The notes under the pieces: model-generated
Database searches by the model: none
The model's input: only the letters and a program-made list of their open reading frames with translations
Told to the model about the DNA's origin: nothing
Part shown: positions 47,465 to 55,945 of the stretch, one piece after another
How positions within the stretch are numbered: the stretch's first letter is position 1
Layout of the letters: every line of letters begins with the position of its first letter
Assembly (NCBI GenBank): GCA_036489755.1
Contig: DASXFD010000062.1
Coordinates: 62,001 to 126,000 of the forward strand
Direction: 5' to 3'
DNA: 64,000 nucleotides
Origin: JABFXX01 sp036489755
GTDB taxonomy: Bacteria > Myxococcota_A > Polyangia > Haliangiales > Haliangiaceae
Made by a program: the position numbers and the translations under genes

Positions 47465-47752
47465 ATGTCGATGCGTATGGATCCCGGTGAAGAGGGCCTC
47501 GATCGCGATGGCGACGACCGGCGCGGCGGCAAAGGCCGCGGCGCGCAGCGTCGCAAGCTCCTGTCGGACGAGATCTTCCAGAAGGTCGACTACAAGAACC
47601 CGCAGGTGCTGCGCTCGTTCGTGACCGATCGCGGGAAGATGATCCCGCGGCGCCTCAGCGGCGCGTCGGCGCGCCAGCAGCGCGTGATCTCGACGGCGCT
47701 GCGCCGCGCTCGGATGCTCGCGCTCCTGCCCTTCTCGGTGACAGGAGACTAG
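47465..47752 (+). CDS. rpsR: 30S ribosomal protein S18
   Basis: 95 residues starting three bases after the rpsF stop. The S18 core is present: RRKLLSDEIFQKVDYKNPQV, LRSFVTDRGKMIPRRLSG, and RQQRVISTALRRARMLALLP. The usual N-terminal cysteine motif is missing, which marks the zinc-independent form. It binds S6 in the platform of the 30S subunit. Confidence 0.95.
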   Translation: MSMRMDPGEEGLDRDGDDRRGGKGRGAQRRKLLSDEIFQKVDYKNPQVLRSFVTDRGKMIPRRLSGASARQQRVISTALRRARMLALLPFSVTGD

Positions 47753-47754
47753 TC

Positions 47755-48210
47755 ATGGCGATGCAGATCATTTTGACGCAAGACGTTGCGAACCTCGGCA
47801 AGGCCGGCGAGCTGGTCTCTGTCCGTGCCGGCTACGGCCGCAATTACCTCGTGCCCCGCGGGCTCGCGGTCAGCGCGACCGTCACGAACAAGAACCGTCT
47901 CGACCACGACAAGGCCGTGATCGCGCGCAAGGTCGCCAAGGACCTCGCGAGCGCGACCGAGATCGCGACGCGCATCAACGGCATGACGCTCCAGTTCGAG
48001 CGTCAGGTCGGCGAGGACGAGAAGCTGTTCGGCTCGGTCACGAGCCGCGACATCACCGAGCAGCTGAAGAAGGCGAACGTGGAGATCGACCATCGCTGGG
48101 TCCAGCTCGACAGCTCGATCAAGGCGCTCGGCAAGTACGAAGTTCCAGTGCGGCTGTCGGCCGGCGTCACCGCGACCCTGAAGTTCTGGGTCGTCGGCAA
48201 AGACAAGTAG
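47755..48210 (+). CDS. rplI: 50S ribosomal protein L9
   Basis: 151 residues. The N-terminal domain (MQIILTQDVANLGKAGELVS, RAGYGRNYLVPRGLA) and the long connecting helix to the C-terminal rRNA-binding domain (KLFGSVTSRDITEQLKKANV) are typical. It binds the base of the L1 stalk. The start lies two bases after the rpsR stop, with AGGAGA upstream. Last gene of the ribosomal string before an antisense small gene. Confidence 0.96.
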   Translation: MAMQIILTQDVANLGKAGELVSVRAGYGRNYLVPRGLAVSATVTNKNRLDHDKAVIARKVAKDLASATEIATRINGMTLQFERQVGEDEKLFGSVTSRDITEQLKKANVEIDHRWVQLDSSIKALGKYEVPVRLSAGVTATLKFWVVGKDK

Positions 48211-48218
48211 CCGCGCGG

Positions 48219-48461
48219 CTACTTCGCGCTCGGTGACTTCGGGACGATGGCGCCTTTGCCGTCGGTCCCGAACAGCGGGACGGCTCCGAGCTTGCTCGCG
48301 GCCTGCGAGGCGCCTTCCGCGAAGGCGGACTTGCACGCCTGGTTCGCCAGCGGCTGGTGAAAGTTCGTGTCGCAGAACTTGGCGCCGTCGAGCGAGAAGC
48401 CGGACTGGCCGCCGGTGACGTGCTCGAGCGCAATGACGGGAAGCGATTCGAAGTCGTGCAT
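48219..48461 (-). CDS. Small peptide with double-glycine leader-like N-terminus
   Basis: 80 residues from ATG 48461 (ATG 48476 and 48524 are alternatives; none has a good ribosome-binding site). The N-terminus, MHDFESLPVIALEHVTGGQ, looks like the leader of peptides cleaved after a Gly-Gly pair: a charged stretch, alternating hydrophobics and LEHVTGG. The following 60 residues contain two Cys and end with a basic tail. Similar VTGG-leader small proteins are common in this bacterial group; I know no function. It lies antisense between rplI and dnaB with no transporter nearby. Confidence 0.55.
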   Translation of the reverse strand: MHDFESLPVIALEHVTGGQSGFSLDGAKFCDTNFHQPLANQACKSAFAEGASQAASKLGAVPLFGTDGKGAIVPKSPSAK

Positions 48462-48583
48462 ATGGCTTGACTGCATGTGCAGCCGGCACGCCAGCGCCGA
48501 TCCCTCGAGATGTGCGACGCGCACCTTCCCGATTGCAGTCTCCTCGAGTCTTCGAAGTGACTACCGAGGTATAGAGTCGTTCG

Positions 48584-49957
48584 ATGCGCGATCGGAGGGT
48601 GCTGCCGCACAACCTCGACGCCGAGGCTTCGATCCTCGGCGGCGTGCTCTTGCGCAACCAGGTGCTGCTGCACCTCGAGAACCTCGAGCTCGACGATTTC
48701 TACGACCACCGCCACAAGGTCGTGTTCGAGGCCGTGCGCAACCTCGAGGCCGGCGCCAAGCCGATCGACGTGGTCACGCTCGAGAACGAGATCGCGAAGG
48801 GCGGCAAGCTCGACGCGATCGGCGGCATCGCGTTCCTCGGCGAGCTCGCACTGCGCGTGCCCACCGCCGACAACGTCGTCGCGTACAGCGAGATCGTCCG
48901 CGACCACAGCCAGGCTCGCAAGCTGATCCTGGCGTCGACCGAGATCACCGAGAAAGGCTTCGAGGACGGGCTCGAGGTTCGCGACTACCTCGACGACGCC
49001 GAGGCCAAGATCTTCGAGGTCACGCAGCGCAAGGACAAGAGCGGCCCCGAGGCGATGAAGTCGCTCGTCAGCAAGGTCTTCAAGTCACTCGACGAGCGCT
49101 TCAAGAGCGCCGGCGGCGTGACCGGCGTGCCGAGCGGCTTCGACGACCTCGATCAGAAGACGGCCGGCCTGCAGCCGACCGAGCTCGTGATCCTCGCGGC
49201 GCGGCCCGCAATGGGCAAGACGTCGTTCGCGATGTCGCTCGCACAAAACGCGGCCATCAACGGCAACTGGCCGGTGCTCGTGTTCTCGCTCGAGATGAGC
49301 TCGACGCAGCTCGCCGAGCGCATGCTGTGCAGCGAGGCGCGCGTCGACTCGTCGGCGCTGCGCCGCGGCCAGCTCCAGCGCCAGGACATGTCGAACCTGA
49401 CGGTCGCGGCGAGCGCGATCTCGCGCGCGCCGATCTTGATCGACGACTCGCCGGCGCTGTCGCTGCGCGAGGTCCGCGCACGCTCGCGGCGGTTTCGCAG
49501 CGATCCGTCGCTGTTCCCGCGCGACGGCTCGGGCAAGAAGTGCGGCCTGATCGTGATCGATTACTTGCAGCTGATGCGCGGGTCGCCGCAGGCCGCGAAG
49601 GCGTCGCGCGAGCAGGAGATCAGCGAGATCTCGCGCGGCCTCAAGAGCCTCGCGAAGGAGATCGAGTGCCCGGTGCTCGCGCTCAGTCAGCTCAACCGCT
49701 CGCTCGAGCAGCGCACCGATAAGCGGCCGCAGCTCTCCGATCTTCGTGAGTCCGGCGCGATCGAGCAGGACGCCGACGTCATCCTCTTCATTTATCGCGA
49801 CGTCGTTTACAACAAGGACTCGGAGAACCCGAACATCGCCGAGGTGATCCTCGGCAAGAACCGTCACGGTGCGACCGGCACCGTCGAGACGCACTTCGAA
49901 GGCCGCTTCACGCGATTCGAGAACCTGTCGAGCCGCTCCGACGGGCCGCCGCGCTAG
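48584..49957 (+). CDS. dnaB: Replicative DNA helicase
   Basis: 457 residues, standard length. N-terminal primase-interaction domain (LPHNLDAEASILGGVLLRNQ, DDFYDHRHKVVFEAV) and RecA-like helicase domain: Walker A AARPAMGKTSFA, VLVFSLEMSSTQLAERML, Walker B GLIVIDYLQLM and SREQEISEISRGLKSLAKE. No intein interrupts it. It unwinds the replication fork. The gene follows the ribosomal string, as in many bacteria. Confidence 0.98.
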   Translation: MRDRRVLPHNLDAEASILGGVLLRNQVLLHLENLELDDFYDHRHKVVFEAVRNLEAGAKPIDVVTLENEIAKGGKLDAIGGIAFLGELALRVPTADNVVAYSEIVRDHSQARKLILASTEITEKGFEDGLEVRDYLDDAEAKIFEVTQRKDKSGPEAMKSLVSKVFKSLDERFKSAGGVTGVPSGFDDLDQKTAGLQPTELVILAARPAMGKTSFAMSLAQNAAINGNWPVLVFSLEMSSTQLAERMLCSEARVDSSALRRGQLQRQDMSNLTVAASAISRAPILIDDSPALSLREVRARSRRFRSDPSLFPRDGSGKKCGLIVIDYLQLMRGSPQAAKASREQEISEISRGLKSLAKEIECPVLALSQLNRSLEQRTDKRPQLSDLRESGAIEQDADVILFIYRDVVYNKDSENPNIAEVILGKNRHGATGTVETHFEGRFTRFENLSSRSDGPPR

Positions 49958-49989
49958 CCTGAGGTAAGGCCTGAGGTAGGATAGACGAC

Positions 49990-51504
49990 GTGCCGAATCC
50001 GACGCCGGGCACCATCCTCGGTGCGTACCGCATCGAGAACCAGCTCGGTGCCGGCTCGATGGGCGAGGTGTTTCGCGCGATCGACACCGGGCTCGAGCGC
50101 CGCGTCGCGATCAAGCTGCTCAGCGAGAAGCATCGCGATAGCCCGGAGCTGCGCAAGCGATTCGTGCGCGAGGGTCGCGCGGTCGCCGCGATCAGCCATC
50201 CCAACGTCGTGCAGGTGTTCGCGACCGGCAGCTTCGACGATCGGCCGTACATCGCGATGGAGCTGCTCGAGGGCACCGACCTCGGATCCACCGTCGAGAA
50301 ACAAGGCCCGCTGAGCCCGCTCGAGGCCGCGCACGCGGCGCTCGATGCCGCGCAGGGCCTGTCGGCAGCCGCGAAGGCCGGCCTCATCCATCGCGACGTC
50401 AAGCCGTCGAACCTCGTACGGCTCGCCGACGGCCGCGTGAAGGTCACCGACTTCGGGCTCGCGAAGCCCGTCGATCCGGGCACCGAGCCCGCGCTGACCG
50501 CGATGGGCGTCGTCGTCGGCACGCCCGATTACATCGCGCCCGAGCAGGCCCGCGGCGAGCCGATCGACGAGCGCGTCGACATCTATGCGCTCGGCGGCAC
50601 GCTGTACTTCTTGCTCACCGGCGTGCCGCCGTTTCGCACCGGCAAGCCGGCCGAAGACAAGTACCTCAAGGTCGTCGCACGTCACCTGCGCAACCCGCCG
50701 CCCGATGCGCGCGAGCGCAACCCGAGCGTCGATCCCGAGCTCGCCGCGCTCGCGCTGCACTTGATGTCGAAAGCGCCGGGCGAGCGGCCGTCGTACGGCG
50801 AGCTCGTCGCGCGGCTCACGCAGATCGTCGCGCGCATGGATCCGGGCTCGGTCCCGGAGATGGTCGCCTCGACGCGGGAGCGATCGCGGCCGAACATCTC
50901 GTTCGGTGGGCCGAGCGCGCCGCTCGCGGCGCCCGGGCCGAGCGCGCTCGACGAGCCGATCGAAGTGCCGCGCGGCGGCCTGCCGGTGTGGCTCATGATG
51001 GTCACGCTCGCGTCGCTCGCGCTGTTCGTCGCCGGGCTCGTGACGTATCTCGGCCGCGAAGACCCGGTCGCGACGCCGCCGACGAACGGATCGAACCTCG
51101 GATCGGCGACGCCTACGCCTACGCCTGCTACGCCCGCCGGCATGATCCTCGTGCATCGGCCCGATGGCGCGTCGTGGTTCTACGTCGATGCGCTGCCGGT
51201 TTCGGCCGGCGCGTACAAGAAGGTCTTCAGCGACCACGCCCAGCTCGGCTCCGCCGACGATCCCGCCGTCGACGTCAGCTACGACGACGCCCGCGCCTAC
51301 GCCAAGACGCGCGGCGGCCGCTTGTTGCGCAGCGACGAGTGGGATGCGGCGGCGAGCACGCAAGGCGTGATCACGCGCGACAACGTGCTCGAATGGGTCG
51401 AGTCCCCCGAGGGCAAACGCACGGTCCGCCAGCACGGCAAGACGCTGGTCCGCCTCGACAATCCGCAGCACGACGTGTCGTTTCGGGTCGCAAAAGACCT
51501 ATAG
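49990..51504 (+). CDS. Transmembrane Ser/Thr kinase with degenerate FGE-sulfatase-like extracellular domain
   Basis: 504 residues from GTG 49990. The kinase domain has LGAGSMGEVFRA, VAIKLL (K42), HRDVKPSN, DFGLAK and APEQA, all intact. A transmembrane helix (LMMVTLASLALFVAGLVTYL, about residues 340-360) leads to a C-terminal domain of about 120 residues that matches pieces of the formylglycine-generating-enzyme fold: MILVHRPDGASWFYVDALPV, PAVDVSYDDARAYAKTRGGR, LLRSDEWDAA and LEWVES, ending VSFRVAKDL. It is shorter than a full FGE domain (about 250 residues), so it is probably a sensor, not an enzyme. It precedes deoC by 10 bases. Confidence 0.9.
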   Translation: MPNPTPGTILGAYRIENQLGAGSMGEVFRAIDTGLERRVAIKLLSEKHRDSPELRKRFVREGRAVAAISHPNVVQVFATGSFDDRPYIAMELLEGTDLGSTVEKQGPLSPLEAAHAALDAAQGLSAAAKAGLIHRDVKPSNLVRLADGRVKVTDFGLAKPVDPGTEPALTAMGVVVGTPDYIAPEQARGEPIDERVDIYALGGTLYFLLTGVPPFRTGKPAEDKYLKVVARHLRNPPPDARERNPSVDPELAALALHLMSKAPGERPSYGELVARLTQIVARMDPGSVPEMVASTRERSRPNISFGGPSAPLAAPGPSALDEPIEVPRGGLPVWLMMVTLASLALFVAGLVTYLGREDPVATPPTNGSNLGSATPTPTPATPAGMILVHRPDGASWFYVDALPVSAGAYKKVFSDHAQLGSADDPAVDVSYDDARAYAKTRGGRLLRSDEWDAAASTQGVITRDNVLEWVESPEGKRTVRQHGKTLVRLDNPQHDVSFRVAKDL

Positions 51505-51514
51505 TCGCCGCGGC

Positions 51515-52462
51515 ATGTCGGAAGTCGATCGTCTCGTCGAGCTGATCACGCAGCGCGTGCAGGAACGTCTCGGCGGCCAGCCGCACGCGAAGCTCAACGT
51601 GCTGCCGCGCGATCGCGGCCCGTGCGACGACGACTCGGCGCCCGGCGAAGATTGCACGAGCTGCGGGTCGTGCGTCGTGCGCCGGCCGTGGAGCGTCCGC
51701 GCCGCCGAAGAAGTCGGCCTGGTGCGCGTCGGCGCGTCGCCGGGCATCGGCGAGGTGCCCGCCGATCTCGCAAAGCTGATCGATCACACGCTGCTCAAGC
51801 CCGAAGCGACGCGCGACGAGGTCGTGAAGCTGTGCGAGGAGGCGAAGAAATATCACTTCGCATCGGTGTGCGTGAACACGACGTGGGTGCCGCTGTGCAA
51901 GCGGCTGCTCGGCGGCTCCGGCGTGATGGTGTGCACCGTGGTCGGGTTTCCGCTCGGCGCGATGCTGCCGACCGCGAAGGCCTACGAGGCGCGCGACGCC
52001 GTGCGCGCCGGCGCGCAAGAGATCGACATGGTCCTCAACATCGGCGCGCTCAAGTCGAAGGACTACGAGACCGTGTTCGAGGACATCTGCCGCGTCGTCA
52101 AGGCGTCGGCGCCGGCGGCGGTCAAGGTCATCCTCGAGACGAGCGCGCTCACGCACGAAGAGAAGATCATCGCGAGCTCGCTGTCCAAGCTCGGCGGCGC
52201 GGCGTTCGTGAAGACGTCGACCGGCTTCGGCAAAGGCGGCGCGACCGTCGAGGACGTGCAGCTGATGCGGCAGGTCGTCGGCCGCGAGCTCGGCGTGAAG
52301 GCATCGGGCGGCGTGCGCACGGCCGAGGACGCGATCAAGATGGCGCAGGCCGGCGCGAATCGGCTCGGCACGAGCGCGTCGATCGCGATCGTGACCAATG
52401 GCACCAAATCATCTCCCGGCGGCCGAGCCGCCGGGGGGGACAGCAAGGCGAAGGGTTACTGA
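51515..52462 (+). CDS. deoC: Deoxyribose-phosphate aldolase with unusual N-terminal extension
   Basis: 315 residues; the catalytic domain (about 84-300) has LIDHTLLKPEATRDEV, VCTVVGFPLG, EIDMVLNIG (Asp), the Schiff-base Lys in AAFVKTSTGF (about 233) and VKASGGVRT. It splits 2-deoxyribose 5-phosphate into acetaldehyde and glyceraldehyde 3-phosphate. Ordinary DeoC lacks the first 80 residues. These comprise an amphipathic helix (MSEVDRLVELITQRVQERLG), a linker, and cysteines at about 37, 47, 50 and 53 (CTSCGSC). The helix looks like a compartment-targeting or docking peptide. The C-terminus is a short Gly/Ser/Lys tail. First enzyme of a nucleoside-degradation operon. Confidence 0.95.
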   Translation: MSEVDRLVELITQRVQERLGGQPHAKLNVLPRDRGPCDDDSAPGEDCTSCGSCVVRRPWSVRAAEEVGLVRVGASPGIGEVPADLAKLIDHTLLKPEATRDEVVKLCEEAKKYHFASVCVNTTWVPLCKRLLGGSGVMVCTVVGFPLGAMLPTAKAYEARDAVRAGAQEIDMVLNIGALKSKDYETVFEDICRVVKASAPAAVKVILETSALTHEEKIIASSLSKLGGAAFVKTSTGFGKGGATVEDVQLMRQVVGRELGVKASGGVRTAEDAIKMAQAGANRLGTSASIAIVTNGTKSSPGGRAAGGDSKAKGY

Positions 52463-52818
52463 TGCGGAGCGCGATCCTGGTCTTCGCGCTCGGCTGCGGG
52501 TCGAGCCCACCGCCGGCGGCCGCGAGCCCGCCGCCCATCGCGAACACGCCGCCGCCGAGCCCGCTCGCCGGCAACGCGCGCTGTCATCAGGCGGTGGAGC
52601 ACATGGACGATCTCGCGGTGAACCAGACCATCGCCGATCCCGAAGCGCGCCAGGCGCGCGTGCAGGCGGTCGAGCAGGCGCGCGAAGCCGGCATCCTCGG
52701 CGGCGACCAGATGCCGGATTGCGTGAAGCGCTGGACGAACGCGGTCGTCGATTGCGTGCTCGCGGCCAACGACTCGCAGGCCGCGGACGCGTGCATTCCG
52801 CTGGAGTCGGCGCGCTGA
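52462..52818 (+). CDS. Small lipoprotein in the nucleoside operon
   Basis: 118 residues. The start overlaps the deoC stop (TGATG). A short signal MRSAILVFALGCGSS has a lipobox-like LGC. After a Pro/Ala linker the chain is a small helical domain with three Cys (NARCHQAVEHMDD, MPDCVKRWTNAVVDCVLAAN, DACIPLES). Similar Cys-helix lipoproteins are common in myxobacteria; function unknown. Confidence 0.72.
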   Translation: MRSAILVFALGCGSSPPPAAASPPPIANTPPPSPLAGNARCHQAVEHMDDLAVNQTIADPEARQARVQAVEQAREAGILGGDQMPDCVKRWTNAVVDCVLAANDSQAADACIPLESAR

Positions 52819-53011
52819 TGCACCGCGACGTGTTTCCGATCGGGCTGCTGCTCGTGTGCGGGCTCGCCGGGCTCCTCGGACTCGCCGGGCTCGGCATCGT
52901 GCTCGCCGGCATGCCGCTGCCGCCGGAGCGTCGCCGGCGCTGGTTCGCGCTCGGCGCGAGCATGACCGTGGTCAGCAGCGGCGCGATCCTCGCGATCCTC
53001 GGAACGGCGTG

Positions 53012-53012
<1 letters not shown>
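52818..53012 (+). CDS. Small membrane protein in the nucleoside operon
   Basis: 64 residues with two hydrophobic helices (LLLVCGLAGLLGLAGLGIVL and LGASMTVVSSGAILAILG) joined by a short basic loop (PPERRRRWF). Start and stop overlap both neighbours (TGATG). No family is recognised; a helper for a transporter or anchor is only a guess. Confidence 0.7.
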
Positions 53013-54327
<1,315 letters not shown>

Positions 54328-54331
<4 letters not shown>

Positions 54332-55239
54332 CGATGTCGATGTCGAGCTACGATCAAGTCCGCGCCGCCGTCGATGCGATTCGCGCGCGCGTGCCCGCCG
54401 CGCCACAAGTCGGGCTCATCCTCGGTAGCGGCCTCGGCGGCTATGCCGAGCGGCTCGCACGCGCGACGTCGATCGAAAGGTCCGGCTCTGCCGGACCGCG
54501 CAGCGCTCCCGAAGGGGAGCGCGGAGTGTCGATCGACTACAGCGAGATCCCGAATTTTCCGCGGTCGAACGTGCCCGGCCACAGCGGCAAGCTCGTGCTC
54601 GGCGAGCGCAGCGGCGCGCGGTGCGTCGCGATGGCCGGCCGCGTGCACATGTACGAGGGCCACAGCGCGGCGACCGTCGCGTTTCCGGCGCGCGTGCTGA
54701 TCGAGCTCGGCGCGAAGGTCCTGATCGTGACGAACGCCGCCGGCGGGCTCGTCGCCGCGTGGCCGCCCGGCACGCTGATGCTGATCCGCGATCACATCGA
54801 CCTGCTGCGCGACCATCCGCTGCGCGGACCGAACGACGATCGCTTCGGCCCGCGCTTTCCCGACATGACGCGCGCGTACGCCGCCGAGCTGCGCGCTCTC
54901 GCGAAGCGTGCCGCCGCGACCACGGGTACCACGCTGCAAGAAGGCGTGTACGTCGCGATGCCCGGGCCAACGTACGAGACTCCCGCCGAGGTCAAGATGC
55001 TGCAGACGCTCGGCGCCGACGCGACCGGCATGTCGACGGTGCCCGAAGTGATCGTCGCTCGGCACATGGGCGCGCGGGTGATCGGCATCTCGTGCATCAC
55101 CAACCACGCCGCGGGCATCACCGGCGAAGAGCTATCGCACGCCGAGGTCACCGAGACCGCCGCGCGCGTGCGCACGACCTTCGAAGGTCTGCTCGACGCG
55201 ATCCTCGCCGAGCTCGTCGCGGCAGGCGAGCTCGGATGA
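54328..55239 (+). CDS. punA: Purine nucleoside phosphorylase, with in-frame repeat insertion
   Basis: 303 residues, a little longer than usual. Motifs: LILGSGLGGYAERLA, NVPGHSGKLVLGE, MAGRVHMYEGH, VTNAAGGL, MPGPTYETPAEVKML (purine and phosphate sites) and CITNHAAG. It cleaves inosine, guanosine and their deoxy forms with phosphate. Residues 48-69 (IERSGSAGPRSAPEGERG) are an extra segment not seen in the family, placed in the loop just before the conserved YSEIPNFP, and encoded by a copy of a mobile double-hairpin repeat (54470-54536). Because the insertion is in frame and every catalytic motif remains, the enzyme is probably still functional. Confidence 0.95.
54470..54536 (+). repeat. Double-hairpin palindromic repeat, copy 1, in frame inside punA
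   Basis: Two perfect eight-pair hairpins are joined by GCGCA: GGTCCGGC-TCT-GCCGGACC (54479-54497) and GCGCTCCC-GAAG-GGGAGCGC (54503-54522). Ends carry CGATCGA on the left (54470-54476) and TCGATCGA on the right (54529-54536). A nine-base direct repeat, GTCGATCGA, starts at 54468 and again at 54528, exactly 60 bases apart, like a target-site duplication. The same 67-base unit occurs in inverted orientation at 58948-59014 with two mismatches. Confidence 0.92.
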
Positions 55240-55547
55240 CCACCACGTCGCGCGCCGACGCATGGATCCACGACAAGCGCGCGGTCGTGCTGCGGCTCCC
55301 GCGCTGGCTCGTCGGCTCGGCGGTGGTCGGCAGCTTCGCGCTCGGGATCGAGTGGATGGTGACCGAGAGCGGGCCGGCGCCGTGGTTCGCCCACTTCTTC
55401 CGCGACACGCCGATGTGGGGCCCTGCCGTCGCGATGCTCGCGACGGTCGCGCTGCCGGTCCAGATCTGCGTGATCGCGCTGTACGTCGTCGCGCGGATCG
55501 TTCGGCCGCCGCCGCCGAGCAACCTGCCCGGCGCGCGGGTACAGTAG
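55236..55547 (+). CDS. Small membrane protein in the nucleoside operon
   Basis: 103 residues, start overlapping the punA stop (ATGA). Two hydrophobic helices (WLVGSAVVGSFALGIEWMV and GPAVAMLATVALPVQICVIALYVV) are separated by a loop with FAHFFRDTPMWGP. The N-terminus is charged and the C-terminus Pro-rich (RPPPPSNLPG). No family is recognised. Confidence 0.7.
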   Translation: MTTTSRADAWIHDKRAVVLRLPRWLVGSAVVGSFALGIEWMVTESGPAPWFAHFFRDTPMWGPAVAMLATVALPVQICVIALYVVARIVRPPPPSNLPGARVQ

Positions 55548-55552
55548 CGACG

Positions 55553-55945
55553 ATGAGCAGGCTCGAAGACGCCGCGCGCGCGGTGGCGCAGCACGCCTAT
55601 GCGCCGTACTCGAAGTTTGCGGTCGGCGCAGCTGTTGAGGTCGACGGCGAGATCTACGCGGGCGTCAACGTCGAGAACGCGTCGTATCCGCTGAGCGTGT
55701 GCGCCGAGCGCAACGCGATCGCCGCCGCGGTCGCCGCCGGCGGGCGTCATCTCGAAGCAGTCGCGGTGTTCACGCACGCGTCGCCGCCGAGCTCGCCGTG
55801 CGGCGGCTGCCGCCAGGTGCTGCGCGAGCTCGCCGCCGATCCGTCGCGCGTGACGATCACGGCGATCAACGATCGCGGCGAGCGGCGCAGCTGGACGCTC
55901 GAGCAATTGTTGCCCGACTCGTTTTCAGGGCGCGAGCTGCCATGA
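55553..55945 (+). CDS. cdd: Cytidine deaminase
   Basis: 130 residues, the standard tetrameric form. Zinc motif: NASYPLSVCAERNAI (CAE) and SSPCGGCRQVLRELA (PCxxC), plus YAPYSKFAVGAAVE at the substrate site. It converts (deoxy)cytidine to (deoxy)uridine, which the neighbouring pyrimidine phosphorylase can then split. Its stop overlaps the next start (ATGA). Confidence 0.97.
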   Translation: MSRLEDAARAVAQHAYAPYSKFAVGAAVEVDGEIYAGVNVENASYPLSVCAERNAIAAAVAAGGRHLEAVAVFTHASPPSSPCGGCRQVLRELAADPSRVTITAINDRGERRSWTLEQLLPDSFSGRELP

